A stretch of 64,000 nt of DNA from Saprospiraceae bacterium (GTDB lineage: Bacteria > Bacteroidota > Bacteroidia > Chitinophagales > Saprospiraceae): assembly GCA_021738725.1 (NCBI GenBank), contig JAIPBE010000005.1, forward strand, positions 92,802-156,801. Reading direction: 5' to 3'. Under the pieces are notes generated by a model. That model saw nothing but the letters and a program-made list of their open reading frames with translations. It ran no database searches and was not told where the DNA came from. Positions 26,950 through 34,804 of the stretch are shown here, one piece after another. Position numbers and translations under genes: made by a program. Numbering within the stretch: the first letter of the stretch is position 1; each line of letters opens with the position of its first letter.

Positions 26950-28218
26950 TTGAAAGTCACTGTCCTCAGCACATTTGATCGGCAGGGAGGCGCCGCTGAA
27001 GCCGCTTTTCGCCATGTGGAAGCGCTGCGCCTGGCCGGCGTGGAGGTGCGAATGCTGGTGCGCACTGCCCGAGAAGATGTCCCCTGGATCGCAGAGACTG
27101 GGACAGGATTCATCCACCAGAAAAAGATTCAATTCCTCGAGTGGACGGAGCGATTTCGATTCATCCGTCATGCAGCCAGAAGAGAAGACTGGTTCTCTTT
27201 TTCCATCGCTGATCTCGGTCAGCGCGTTACGGAGCACCCCTGGATCAGAGAAGCAGACATCCTCAACCCGCACTGGGTTCAAAAAGGATTCTTGTCCATT
27301 GCCGAACTGGGACTGCTCAGCAACCTGGGCAAGCCTATGATCTGGCACTTACAGGATATGTGGGCGTTTACAGGAGGCTGCCATTATGCCGGTAGCTGTA
27401 CACATTTCACTCAGTCCTGCGGACACTGCCCCTACCTGAAACAACCTGGCACAAAAGACCTCTCTGCCGCCATTCTTTCCCAAAAAAGATCGCTTTGGGG
27501 AGATGCTCCCTTTCAGGTTTCCACATCCAGTAAATGGCTCCAGCAGGAAGCCCTCAAGAGTTCCCTCTTTCAGGATAAAGAGGTATTGCACTTGCCGATG
27601 GGGGTCAACACCGACCGGTATCTGCCAGGGGATCCCACAGTTGCCCGACAACGGCTTGGACTTCCGGAAGACGGCTTGGTCTTTCTATTTGTGGCTATGA
27701 ATGTCCAAGACCGACGCAAGGGTTTCCACTTGCTGGCCACCGCCTTAGCCCGACTCGCAGAACGAGTGCCCTCAGAAATAAAGTCCCGTATCACCCTTGC
27801 TGTTCTTGGCAAATTCGACCCCGAACAGCGCGCCTCCCTCCCCTTTCGTGTTCACCCGCTTGGATTTCGTTCAGACCTGCAGGATATCCTGGATGCCTAC
27901 CGCGCTGCCAACCTGTTCATTCTCCCCTCCCTGGAAGACAACCTTCCCAATACCGTACTCGAAGCCATGTCTTGTGAAACACCTGTGGTGGCATTCGATT
28001 CAGGCGGCGTTCCCGAGATGATTGAACATCAGCAAAATGGGCTACTCGCTGCATCAGGTGATGCCGATGCCCTCAGTAAAGCACTCTACACATTTGTCCG
28101 TCTCGAGGCGGCAGTACAACAGGATTGGGGACAACAGGCCAGGAAGTCTATGATCCGTCAATATGGTTATCCGGTCGTTGCGGCAAAGCATATTGCTCAC
28201 TACGAAAAGCAATTGTGA
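26950..28218 (+). CDS. Family 4 glycosyltransferase with Cys-rich acceptor motif
   Basis: A 422-residue GT-B enzyme. It starts at TTG 26950: an in-frame stop lies 4 codons upstream and the decoded N-terminus 'MKVTVLSTFDRQGGAAEAAF' is exactly the family's first strand and loop. The acceptor half contains 'WHLQDMWAFTGGCHYAGSC' and then 'CGHCPYL', a four-Cys motif seen in WcaC-like colanic-acid-type transferases that may bind a metal. The donor half has the E-x7-E motif in 'EDNLPNTVLEAMSCETPVVA'. It stands alone between the flippase and the crotonase gene. Sugar specificity unknown. Confidence 0.9.
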   Translation: MKVTVLSTFDRQGGAAEAAFRHVEALRLAGVEVRMLVRTAREDVPWIAETGTGFIHQKKIQFLEWTERFRFIRHAARREDWFSFSIADLGQRVTEHPWIREADILNPHWVQKGFLSIAELGLLSNLGKPMIWHLQDMWAFTGGCHYAGSCTHFTQSCGHCPYLKQPGTKDLSAAILSQKRSLWGDAPFQVSTSSKWLQQEALKSSLFQDKEVLHLPMGVNTDRYLPGDPTVARQRLGLPEDGLVFLFVAMNVQDRRKGFHLLATALARLAERVPSEIKSRITLAVLGKFDPEQRASLPFRVHPLGFRSDLQDILDAYRAANLFILPSLEDNLPNTVLEAMSCETPVVAFDSGGVPEMIEHQQNGLLAASGDADALSKALYTFVRLEAAVQQDWGQQARKSMIRQYGYPVVAAKHIAHYEKQL

Positions 28219-28245
28219 TCATCCGGTTGAGGAGCTTCCATTTCT

Positions 28246-28253
28246 TACCTTTG
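28246..28253 (+). promoter_or_regulatory. Candidate -7 element for the crotonase gene
   Basis: TACCTTTG lies 25 nt before ATG 28279. A TTG at 28227 is 16 nt upstream, a little short of the usual 19-21. Confidence 0.5.
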
Positions 28254-28278
28254 CGGCGAATCAACAGTCGTCTTTGCA

Positions 28279-29061
28279 ATGACCTTTGAAAACCTGCATC
28301 TGGACCTTCAGGATAGTATACTGCTGGTCACCATGACCCGTGAATCAGCCCTGAATGCCATCAATATGGCGACCATGGCCTCCTTGCATCGCTTATTTGG
28401 AGAGTACATCCCCGATCATGAGGAGATCTCCGGGGTCATCCTGACCGGAGCGGGACAGAAAGCGTTTGCCGCAGGTGCGGATATCAAGGAATTTGCCAGC
28501 TTCTCTGCCCAGGAAGGAAAACTCCTTTCAGCCACTGGTCATGAGACTTATTTTCTGATCGAAAAGAGTCGGATTCCCGTGATCGCTGCCGTGAATGGAT
28601 ATGCATTAGGAGGCGGATGCGAGCTGGCGATGGCCTGTCATATGCGTATAGCAGGTGAACATGCCAATTTTGGCCAACCTGAAGTCAACCTCGGCCTCAT
28701 CCCCGGTTATGGCGGCACGCAACGACTGGTCCAGTATATCGGAAAAGCGAAGGCGATCGAATTGTTGTTGACGGCCGATATGATCAATGCAGAAGATGCG
28801 CTCCGCTGGGGTCTGGTCAACCATGTCGTACCCAGTGGTGAAGAAGTGTCTAAAGCCAGGGAGATCCTGCTAAAGATCAGCACTAAAGGACCTGTGGCTG
28901 TTCGCAAGGTGATCGAAGCCGTCAACGCTTACTTCACTGAAGCGACAGATGGTTTCCATTTTGAAGTCGAGTCATTCGGTTATGCGTGTGGCACACAGGA
29001 TTTTCGAGAAGGCGCGAAAGCCTTTGTCGAAAAACGGAAACCAGCCTTCACCGGACACTAG
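28279..29061 (+). CDS. Enoyl-CoA hydratase/isomerase family protein (crotonase)
   Basis: A 260-residue crotonase-fold enzyme. The oxyanion-hole segments 'AFAAGADIKEFA' and 'NGYALGGGCELAMACHMRIA' are intact. The glutamates expected of true hydratases are present in 'NFGQPEVNLGLIPGYGGTQRL', so hydration of trans-2-enoyl-CoA in fatty-acid or amino-acid degradation is likely. It is followed after 35 nt by a ferredoxin-NADP reductase-like flavoprotein and then a ferredoxin, suggesting one transcription unit. A direct functional link between them is not established. Confidence 0.92.
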   Translation: MTFENLHLDLQDSILLVTMTRESALNAINMATMASLHRLFGEYIPDHEEISGVILTGAGQKAFAAGADIKEFASFSAQEGKLLSATGHETYFLIEKSRIPVIAAVNGYALGGGCELAMACHMRIAGEHANFGQPEVNLGLIPGYGGTQRLVQYIGKAKAIELLLTADMINAEDALRWGLVNHVVPSGEEVSKAREILLKISTKGPVAVRKVIEAVNAYFTEATDGFHFEVESFGYACGTQDFREGAKAFVEKRKPAFTGH

Positions 29062-29096
29062 AAACGCATCTCAACATCTCATTTAGCTCTCTCCGC

Positions 29097-30128
29097 ATGA
29101 ATTCTCGTGATCCGATCCAGACAGACCTTTTGATCATCGGTGCCGGCCCCGCCGGTCTCTTTGCTGTTTTTGAGGCCGGTTTACTCAAAATGAGATGTCA
29201 CCTTATTGACTACCTCCCCCAACCCGGTGGTCAATTGACGGAGATCTACCCCAAAAAACCGATCTATGATATTCCCGGCCTGCCATCTGTACTAGCCGGT
29301 GATCTGGTCCATAATCTGATGGAACAGATCGCCCCATTTGAACCGGGATTCACCCTCGGAGAACGCGCAGAAACCATCGAAAAACAGGAGGATGGGCGAT
29401 TCATGATCACGACAGACAAAGGCACCCAACATCTGGCCCCAGCTATCGCGATCGCTGGAGGTTTGGGTGTTTTTGAACCGAGGAAACCACCTATCTCCAA
29501 CATCGCTGAATTCGAAGACAATGGTGTGTATTACATCGTCAAAGATCCCGCTGATTTTGCCAACAAGAAAGTGGTGATCGCCGGCGGAGGAGACTCTGCT
29601 CTCGACTGGGCGATCTATCTCGCAGAGCATGGTTCCGAGATCACCATGGTTCACCGTCGAACAGAATTCAGAGGGGCCCCTGATTCCGTAGAAAAAGTCG
29701 AACACCTCGCCACCACCGGCCAGATCAAGTTGATCACCAACGCCCAGGTCATTGGACTTACCGGAAATGGTAAACTGGAAACGGTGACCATCTCCGCCAA
29801 TGATGATCAAGAAGTGATCGTCCCCACCGATGTCTTTCTCCCCCTTTTCGGCCTATCTCCCAAATTGGGGCCCATTGCCGGATGGGGTCTTGAACTCGAC
29901 AAGAATGCCATTGTGGTCAATACCCTGGACTACAGTACCAATGTTGCTGGTATCTACGCCATTGGAGACATTAATACCTATCCGGGCAAGCTCAAATTGA
30001 TCCTGTGCGGATTCCACGAAGCGACGCTGATGGTTCAATCCGCATTCCAGCTGGCTTTTCCAGGCAAAAAATTGAGTTTTAAGTACACTACAGTGACCGG
30101 GATTGAGGGGATCCATCCCGCCTCGTAA
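29097..30128 (+). CDS. Ferredoxin--NADP+ reductase, thioredoxin-reductase-like type
   Basis: A flavoprotein of 343 residues from ATG 29097; the track ORF begins inside the previous gene. FAD-binding is marked by 'LLIIGAGPAGLFAVFEAG' at residues 10-27. 'YLPQPGGQLTEIYPKKPIYD' is typical of the YumC/Chlorobium-type FNR, and the NADP-binding motif is 'VVIAGGGDSALDWAIYLAEH'. There is no CxxC redox pair, which separates it from real thioredoxin reductase. It should pass electrons between NADPH and a small ferredoxin, and a [2Fe-2S] ferredoxin gene follows 46 nt downstream. Confidence 0.92.
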   Translation: MNSRDPIQTDLLIIGAGPAGLFAVFEAGLLKMRCHLIDYLPQPGGQLTEIYPKKPIYDIPGLPSVLAGDLVHNLMEQIAPFEPGFTLGERAETIEKQEDGRFMITTDKGTQHLAPAIAIAGGLGVFEPRKPPISNIAEFEDNGVYYIVKDPADFANKKVVIAGGGDSALDWAIYLAEHGSEITMVHRRTEFRGAPDSVEKVEHLATTGQIKLITNAQVIGLTGNGKLETVTISANDDQEVIVPTDVFLPLFGLSPKLGPIAGWGLELDKNAIVVNTLDYSTNVAGIYAIGDINTYPGKLKLILCGFHEATLMVQSAFQLAFPGKKLSFKYTTVTGIEGIHPAS

Positions 30129-30174
30129 CTCCGTTCGCAACAACCCCTCACCAAACTGCGTTTCTTAGCAGCGT

Positions 30175-30507
30175 ATGAAAGACATCATTCAGATCACACT
30201 CTATGATCGACAGGGGGAGGTTCACCATCTGGAGGCGCCTACAGATATGAGTCTCAATCTGATGGAGCTCTGCAAAGCCTGTGATCTTCCCGTAAAAGGC
30301 ACCTGCGGAGGGATGGCCCTCTGTTCGACCTGTCACCTCTACATCGAAAGTGACCACGAGCTGCCCGAAGCTTCACACGAAGAAGAAGATATGATGGATC
30401 AAGCCTTCTTTGTCAAAGAGAACAGTCGCCTTGGTTGCCAGATCAAGATCACAGAGAGACTCGATGGTCTAGTCGTCCGATTGGCTCCGGAAGACGAGGA
30501 ATTCTAA
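30175..30507 (+). CDS. [2Fe-2S] ferredoxin (adrenodoxin/ISC type)
   Basis: A 110-residue electron carrier. Cys44, Cys50, Cys53 and Cys88 ('GTCGGMALCSTCH' and 'LGCQI') give the C-x5-C-x2-C-...-C pattern that ligates a [2Fe-2S] cluster. The acidic stretch 'SHEEEDMMDQ' is typical for partner docking. Directly behind the ferredoxin reductase gene, it is the probable redox partner of that enzyme. Its stop overlaps the stop of the convergent rfbB gene by 4 nt. Confidence 0.95.
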   Translation: MKDIIQITLYDRQGEVHHLEAPTDMSLNLMELCKACDLPVKGTCGGMALCSTCHLYIESDHELPEASHEEEDMMDQAFFVKENSRLGCQIKITERLDGLVVRLAPEDEEF

Positions 30508-31571
30508 CCCTGTCCGGATCCGTACTGCTTTTCAAAATACAGCTGGTATTCCCCGGACGTGACATGATGAAGCCACTCCTCATTCTCCAGATACCATCTG
30601 GCGGTTTCCTCCAGTCCTTGCGTCATTTGAACTTTTGGGGTCCAACCCAATTCACGTTGCAGCTTTTCAGCATCGATCGCATACCGCCGGTCATGACCAG
30701 GTCTGTCTTTGACAAAGGTGATCAGCGATGCACTGTCACCATCCGGCCGGTTCAACAGTCGATCCATCGTCTGGCACAACAGGTGAACAAGGTCGATATT
30801 TTTCCATTCGTTCTGCCCCCCGATATTGTAGGTCTCACCGGTCATCCCTTGATGGAAGATGGTATCAATGGCCTCGACATGATCGATGACCCACAACCAA
30901 TCGCGGGTATACTTTCCATCACCATACACCGGCAACGGTTTGCGTTGTTTGATGTTATGGATCATCAGCGGGAGCAGCTTCTCCGGAAATTGATAGGGGC
31001 CATAATTGTTGGAACAATTGCTGATCACCACAGGCAGCCCGTACGTATGAAAGTAGGCCCGAACAAAATGGTCGGAACTCGCCTTGGATGCGGAATAAGG
31101 GGACCTGGGATCATAAGCGGTGTCTTCTGTGAAAAATCCAGTTTCGCCGAGACTGCCATAGACCTCGTCTGTAGACACGTGGTAGAATCGCTTTCCAGCC
31201 GGCTGTTCAGCCCATTGCCTCCGTGCCGCTTCCAACAATTGAACTGTGCCGATCACATTGGTCTGGACAAAAGCAAGAGGCCCGGTAATAGATCGATCGA
31301 CATGCGATTCAGCAGCAAGATGGATCACGCCATCAAAATTTTGCTTACCAAAAAGCTCAGCCAGAAATGAGGCATCTGTAATATCGCCTTTGACAAAATG
31401 GAGATTGGAAGCGCCTTCTACATCGCGCAGATTTTCAAGATTGCCAGCATAGGTCAGGGCATCCAGATTCCAGATCTGATAGTGCGGATACTTCTGTACC
31501 AATAAACGAATCAGATGAGAACCGATGAATCCGGCTCCTCCTGTCACCAGAATATGCTTGCCTTCTACCAT
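30504..31571 (-). CDS. rfbB: dTDP-glucose 4,6-dehydratase
   Basis: A short-chain dehydrogenase of 355 residues. It has the NAD motif '[18 protein letters not shown]' at the N-terminus, 'LDALTYAGNLENL', the catalytic region 'HVSTDEVYGSLGE' with 'YSASKASSDHFVRAY' (YxxxK), and 'SNNYGPYQFPEKLLPLMI'. It turns dTDP-glucose into dTDP-4-keto-6-deoxyglucose, the branch point to rhamnose and amino-deoxy sugars. Neither RfbA, RfbC nor RfbD is in the window, so the next step may instead be the DegT aminotransferase two genes upstream. It is last in the minus-strand operon DegT - UXS - rfbB, 2 nt from its neighbour. Confidence 0.95.
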   Translation of the reverse strand: MVEGKHILVTGGAGFIGSHLIRLLVQKYPHYQIWNLDALTYAGNLENLRDVEGASNLHFVKGDITDASFLAELFGKQNFDGVIHLAAESHVDRSITGPLAFVQTNVIGTVQLLEAARRQWAEQPAGKRFYHVSTDEVYGSLGETGFFTEDTAYDPRSPYSASKASSDHFVRAYFHTYGLPVVISNCSNNYGPYQFPEKLLPLMIHNIKQRKPLPVYGDGKYTRDWLWVIDHVEAIDTIFHQGMTGETYNIGGQNEWKNIDLVHLLCQTMDRLLNRPDGDSASLITFVKDRPGHDRRYAIDAEKLQRELGWTPKVQMTQGLEETARWYLENEEWLHHVTSGEYQLYFEKQYGSGQG

Positions 31572-31573
31572 TA

Positions 31574-32518
31574 TTATCCTGGTTTCACCACTGTTTTGAA
31601 GTATTCATGGGTCCGGGCGAGACCTTCTTCCCGATCCACTTTCGGCTCCCATCCCAGGATTTCCCGGGCAAGCGTAATATCCGGCCTCCGTTGTTTGGGG
31701 TCATCCACCGGAAGCGGACGATAGTCAATGTGTGCTTTGGGATTGCCCACCAGACTGAGGATCTCTTTGGCAAATTCCATAATGGTCATTTCTGCCGGAT
31801 TGCCAATGTTTACAGGCTGGGCATAGTCGCTCAACAACAGGCGATAGATCCCTTCCACCAGATCATCCACATAGCAGAAGGAGCGAGTCTGCTCTCCATC
31901 GCCAAAAACCGTCAGTCCTTCTCCACGGATGGCCTGGGAAAAGAATGCCGGCAGAACGCGTCCATCATTCACCCGCATGCGAGGACCATATGTGTTGAAT
32001 ATGCGCACGATTCGGGTCTCCAGTCCATGGTAGGTGTGATAGGCCATGGTGATGGCCTCCTGGAATCGTTTGGCTTCATCATATACACCCCGTGGGCCGA
32101 TCGGGTTGACATTCCCCCAGTATGTCTCTTTTTGAGGATGCTCCAACGGATCTCCATATACCTCTGAGGTAGAAGCGATCAGCAAACGTGCCTTCTTTTC
32201 CTTGGCAAGACCCAGGAGATTGTGCGTGCCGAGCGACCCTACTTTCAGGGTCTGGATGGGCATATTCAGATAGTCAAAAGGACTGGCAGGTGATGCAAAG
32301 TGCAGGATATAATCCAGGTGTCCCGGTACATGGACAAACTTGGATACATCGTGATGATAAAAATCGAATTCCTTCAATTTGAAAAGGTGCTCGATATTCG
32401 TCAATGAGCCGGTCAGGAGATTGTCCATGCCGATCACGCTATATCCCTCCTTGATGAAGCGATCACTGAGATGGCTTCCAATAAAACCGGCTGCGCCGGT
32501 GATCAAGATTCGTTTCAT
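31574..32518 (-). CDS. UDP-glucuronate decarboxylase (UDP-xylose synthase)
   Basis: A 314-residue extended SDR enzyme. '[19 protein letters not shown]' binds NAD. '[20 protein letters not shown]' and '[20 protein letters not shown]' are the strong markers of the UXS family. The catalytic 'YDEAKRFQE' (YxxxK) and '[17 protein letters not shown]' complete it. It oxidises and decarboxylates UDP-glucuronate to UDP-xylose. Length is the usual one for bacterial UXS without a membrane domain. It is sandwiched in an operon with the aminotransferase and rfbB. No UDP-glucose dehydrogenase to supply its substrate is visible here. Confidence 0.95.
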   Translation of the reverse strand: MKRILITGAAGFIGSHLSDRFIKEGYSVIGMDNLLTGSLTNIEHLFKLKEFDFYHHDVSKFVHVPGHLDYILHFASPASPFDYLNMPIQTLKVGSLGTHNLLGLAKEKKARLLIASTSEVYGDPLEHPQKETYWGNVNPIGPRGVYDEAKRFQEAITMAYHTYHGLETRIVRIFNTYGPRMRVNDGRVLPAFFSQAIRGEGLTVFGDGEQTRSFCYVDDLVEGIYRLLLSDYAQPVNIGNPAEMTIMEFAKEILSLVGNPKAHIDYRPLPVDDPKQRRPDITLAREILGWEPKVDREEGLARTHEYFKTVVKPG

Positions 32519-32527
32519 AGGAAGGGC

Positions 32528-33664
32528 TTATACGTTGTAAAACTGGCGTATGGTTGCACAAATATGGTCGGTTTGACCAGGTGTCAATTCGGTATGCATC
32601 GGCAGGGAGATCACCTCCTCCGCCAGTTGCTCACTCACGGGGAACTGTCCTTTTTTGTGTCCGTAACTCGCATACGCAGGTTGCAGATGCAAGGGTACTG
32701 GATAATAGATCATGGATGGGATACCCGCTGCCTGGAGAGCCTCTTTCAGGGCATCTCGTTTTTCGGTTACTTTCAGGGTATACTGATGGAACACATGGGT
32801 AGACCAGGGTGCTCTTGCCGGCACCTTCACCTGTGGAATGCCGGCCAGTCCGCGATCATAAGCAGCGGCGGCTGCCTGACGACGAGCGATATAATCATCC
32901 AAATGCTTCAATTTGATATCCAGTATGGCCGCCTGGATAGAATCGAGACGACTGTTCACACCCACCACATCGTGAAAATATCGCACTTTGGACCCATGGT
33001 TGGCGATGGTATTGATCATTTCCCCGATCACTTCATCCTGTGTAAAAATTGCCCCCGCATCTCCGTAGGCACCGAGATTCTTGGAGGGATAGAAAGACGT
33101 ACATCCAATATCCCCGATCATTCCGGCTTTGGCCGTTCGACCATCACGATAGGTGAAATCTGCACCAATTGCCTGGGCATTGTCTTCAACGACCACCAGG
33201 CCATGTTGTTTTGCCAATGCAAGAAGAGGTTCCATCGGTGCTGTCTGCCCGTACAGATGCACCGGCATGATCACTTTGGTCCGGGATGTGATCTTGCGAG
33301 CGACATCCTTCGGATCCAAATTAAAATAATCCGGATCAACATCGGCGAAGACCGGTTTTAATCCCAAAAGAGAAATAACCTCTGCTGTAGCAATAAACGT
33401 GAACGGTGCGGTGATGACCTCGTCGCCGGGTTTCAGGTCCAGAGCCATCAGCGCAATCTGCAAGGCATCGGTACCATTGCCGCAGGGAATGACATATTTA
33501 GCTTTCAGATAGGTCGCCAAGTGATTGGAGAAGGATTTGACAGCACTTCCGTTAATATATTGATTGGAGTCCAACACCTCTCGGATGGCTGCTTCCACCT
33601 CCGATTGTATGGCTTGGTACTGGGTCTTCAGATCGACCATCTGAATCGGCTCGCTGGCGGACAT
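32528..33664 (-). CDS. DegT/DnrJ/EryC1/StrS family sugar aminotransferase
   Basis: A PLP enzyme of 378 residues from ATG 33664. The track start at 33730 lies upstream of a perfect -7 promoter element, so the later start is preferred. 'CGNGTDALQIALMALDLKPG', 'PFTFIATAEVISLLG' and 'VVVEDNAQAIGADF' are family hallmarks. The PLP lysine is in 'SFYPSKNLGAYGDAGA'. It transfers an amino group from Glu/Gln to a keto-sugar nucleotide. It resembles the WbpE/FdtB-type enzymes ('MVDLKTQYQAIQSEV'). As first gene of the operon with UXS and rfbB, it may aminate the rfbB product, but the exact sugar is inference. Confidence 0.92.
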   Translation of the reverse strand: MSASEPIQMVDLKTQYQAIQSEVEAAIREVLDSNQYINGSAVKSFSNHLATYLKAKYVIPCGNGTDALQIALMALDLKPGDEVITAPFTFIATAEVISLLGLKPVFADVDPDYFNLDPKDVARKITSRTKVIMPVHLYGQTAPMEPLLALAKQHGLVVVEDNAQAIGADFTYRDGRTAKAGMIGDIGCTSFYPSKNLGAYGDAGAIFTQDEVIGEMINTIANHGSKVRYFHDVVGVNSRLDSIQAAILDIKLKHLDDYIARRQAAAAAYDRGLAGIPQVKVPARAPWSTHVFHQYTLKVTEKRDALKEALQAAGIPSMIYYPVPLHLQPAYASYGHKKGQFPVSEQLAEEVISLPMHTELTPGQTDHICATIRQFYNV

Positions 33665-33687
33665 AAGCAGGTGTTTGAATGATGGCG

Positions 33688-33695
33688 CAAATATA
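33688..33695 (-). promoter_or_regulatory. Candidate -7 element of the DegT-UXS-rfbB operon
   Basis: On the minus strand TATATTTG perfectly matches TAnnTTTG, 23 nt before ATG 33664. No clean -33 TTTG is present at 19-21 nt. Confidence 0.5.
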
Positions 33696-33872
33696 GACAA
33701 CCCTGCAGGAAGGGCGACGCTATTCAGCATTCTTAAAGACTAAACATCTCTACCAATGATTGAATTCTTAAAGTTTGTTGCTCGGACCGATAGAATACCC
33801 GGAGCACTTTTTGGAATTCAGCGCTGTATACCTTACATTTGAAATACGGTGAACAGTCACCTAAGAAGCAGT

Positions 33873-34061
33873 CCACTTAAGCACCACTACGCTGTAGTTT
33901 GGCTCAACATGATGAAAATAAGGGTCGTACTTGATTTGTCAAGGGCGGGCCCCAACCGATCTCGATCGGTGTTCGTTCGAACCAGGGGGATTACCGAAAT
34001 AAATCAGACGCCCTAATCCTGAATATTTGGGGTCCATATCTTCACCCAGGTGCTTAAGTGG
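33873..34061. repeat. 189-bp non-coding segment bounded by a perfect 13-bp inverted repeat
   Basis: CCACTTAAGCACC at 33873-33885 and GGTGCTTAAGTGG at 34049-34061 are exact reverse complements and enclose 163 nt without an ORF. The right end stops 5 nt from the stop codon of the LON-domain gene. The pair occupies most of the roughly 370-nt gene-free gap upstream of the DegT promoter. It could be a MITE-like remnant or a large regulatory dyad. No clear target-site duplication is seen. Inside is also a short palindrome, 'cgatctcgatcg'. No other feature was recognised in the gap. Confidence 0.45.
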
Positions 34062-34066
34062 CATTT

Positions 34067-34714
34067 TTATGCCCAATCGGAAGGCGGCAATTCTCTGAAA
34101 TGGCCATTCATGCCCGCCTTTCTCCGAATTTCCTCCAGCTCCCTGACTGATGGCATCAAGTCTTCGAGATGCTGGATCACCATTTCCTGTCGATCCAATT
34201 CTTCCTGCAGACTGAGCATCTGATACTCTAAAGCCAGGTCCAAACCGATGTGATGGCCGATCGTGTAAACAGAAGTCAGCTCGCTTAACACAGGGACAAC
34301 CTTGTCAATCTTTAACAACGTCCACAACTCGCGCACCAGATCGATGATCTTCAATCGATTCAGATCATGGCCATTTTCAATGGAAGGTATCCGCTCGATC
34401 GACCCTCCGGGGTAAAGCCAGCCGATTAACATGGGAAAGAAGTCGATCGTTCTCACAATGCCTATCCCCTCTACCGAGACATCCATTCGTCCATCATCGT
34501 ACTGTTGGGCGATCTTGATCAATCTCATTTCAGTTGCCAATGATTGCACCTTCTTGTCGATCACTGCGGGGATGCAGAATGAACCTCCGGTCTGGTGGAT
34601 CTGATGGATCAACTGCCGATACCTTGGCTCGAAAATATGGAGATTCAGTCGCTCGCCCGGGAAAGGGACCAACTCCAACGGAAAGTGAGGGATATGACTG
34701 TTTTGGATCTCCAT
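34067..34714 (-). CDS. LON peptidase substrate-binding (N-terminal) domain protein
   Basis: A 215-residue stand-alone LON N-terminal domain: 'IPHFPLELVPFPGERLNLHIFEPRYRQLI' is the family signature. There is no AAA or protease domain after it, and the C-terminal 60 residues are helical and charged. Such proteins (COG2802) are common in Bacteroidota. The relation to eukaryotic cereblon suggests peptide or protein binding, but the real role is unknown. It is divergent from the alpha-2-macroglobulin gene with 90 nt between starts. An inverted-repeat end lies 5 nt past its stop. Confidence 0.88.
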   Translation of the reverse strand: MEIQNSHIPHFPLELVPFPGERLNLHIFEPRYRQLIHQIHQTGGSFCIPAVIDKKVQSLATEMRLIKIAQQYDDGRMDVSVEGIGIVRTIDFFPMLIGWLYPGGSIERIPSIENGHDLNRLKIIDLVRELWTLLKIDKVVPVLSELTSVYTIGHHIGLDLALEYQMLSLQEELDRQEMVIQHLEDLMPSVRELEEIRRKAGMNGHFRELPPSDWA

Positions 34715-34804
34715 TTCAATATCTCAAATATTCTGGACAGCAAATATGCCGAAATCTACTATTTACCCATTACACCGTCTTAAATTAGAGCCATAACCTC
34801 CAAC

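Noticed and set aside
30435-31370. 311-residue plus-strand ORF opposite rfbB
   Set aside because: Shadow of rfbB; the reverse strand has all the dehydratase motifs.
32471-33361. 296-residue plus-strand ORF opposite the DegT gene
   Set aside because: Shadow; the aminotransferase on the other strand is clear.
33975-34000. tRNA T-loop-like 'gttcgaacc' in the inverted-repeat segment
   Set aside because: Neither a T stem nor an acceptor or anticodon arm can be drawn around it.
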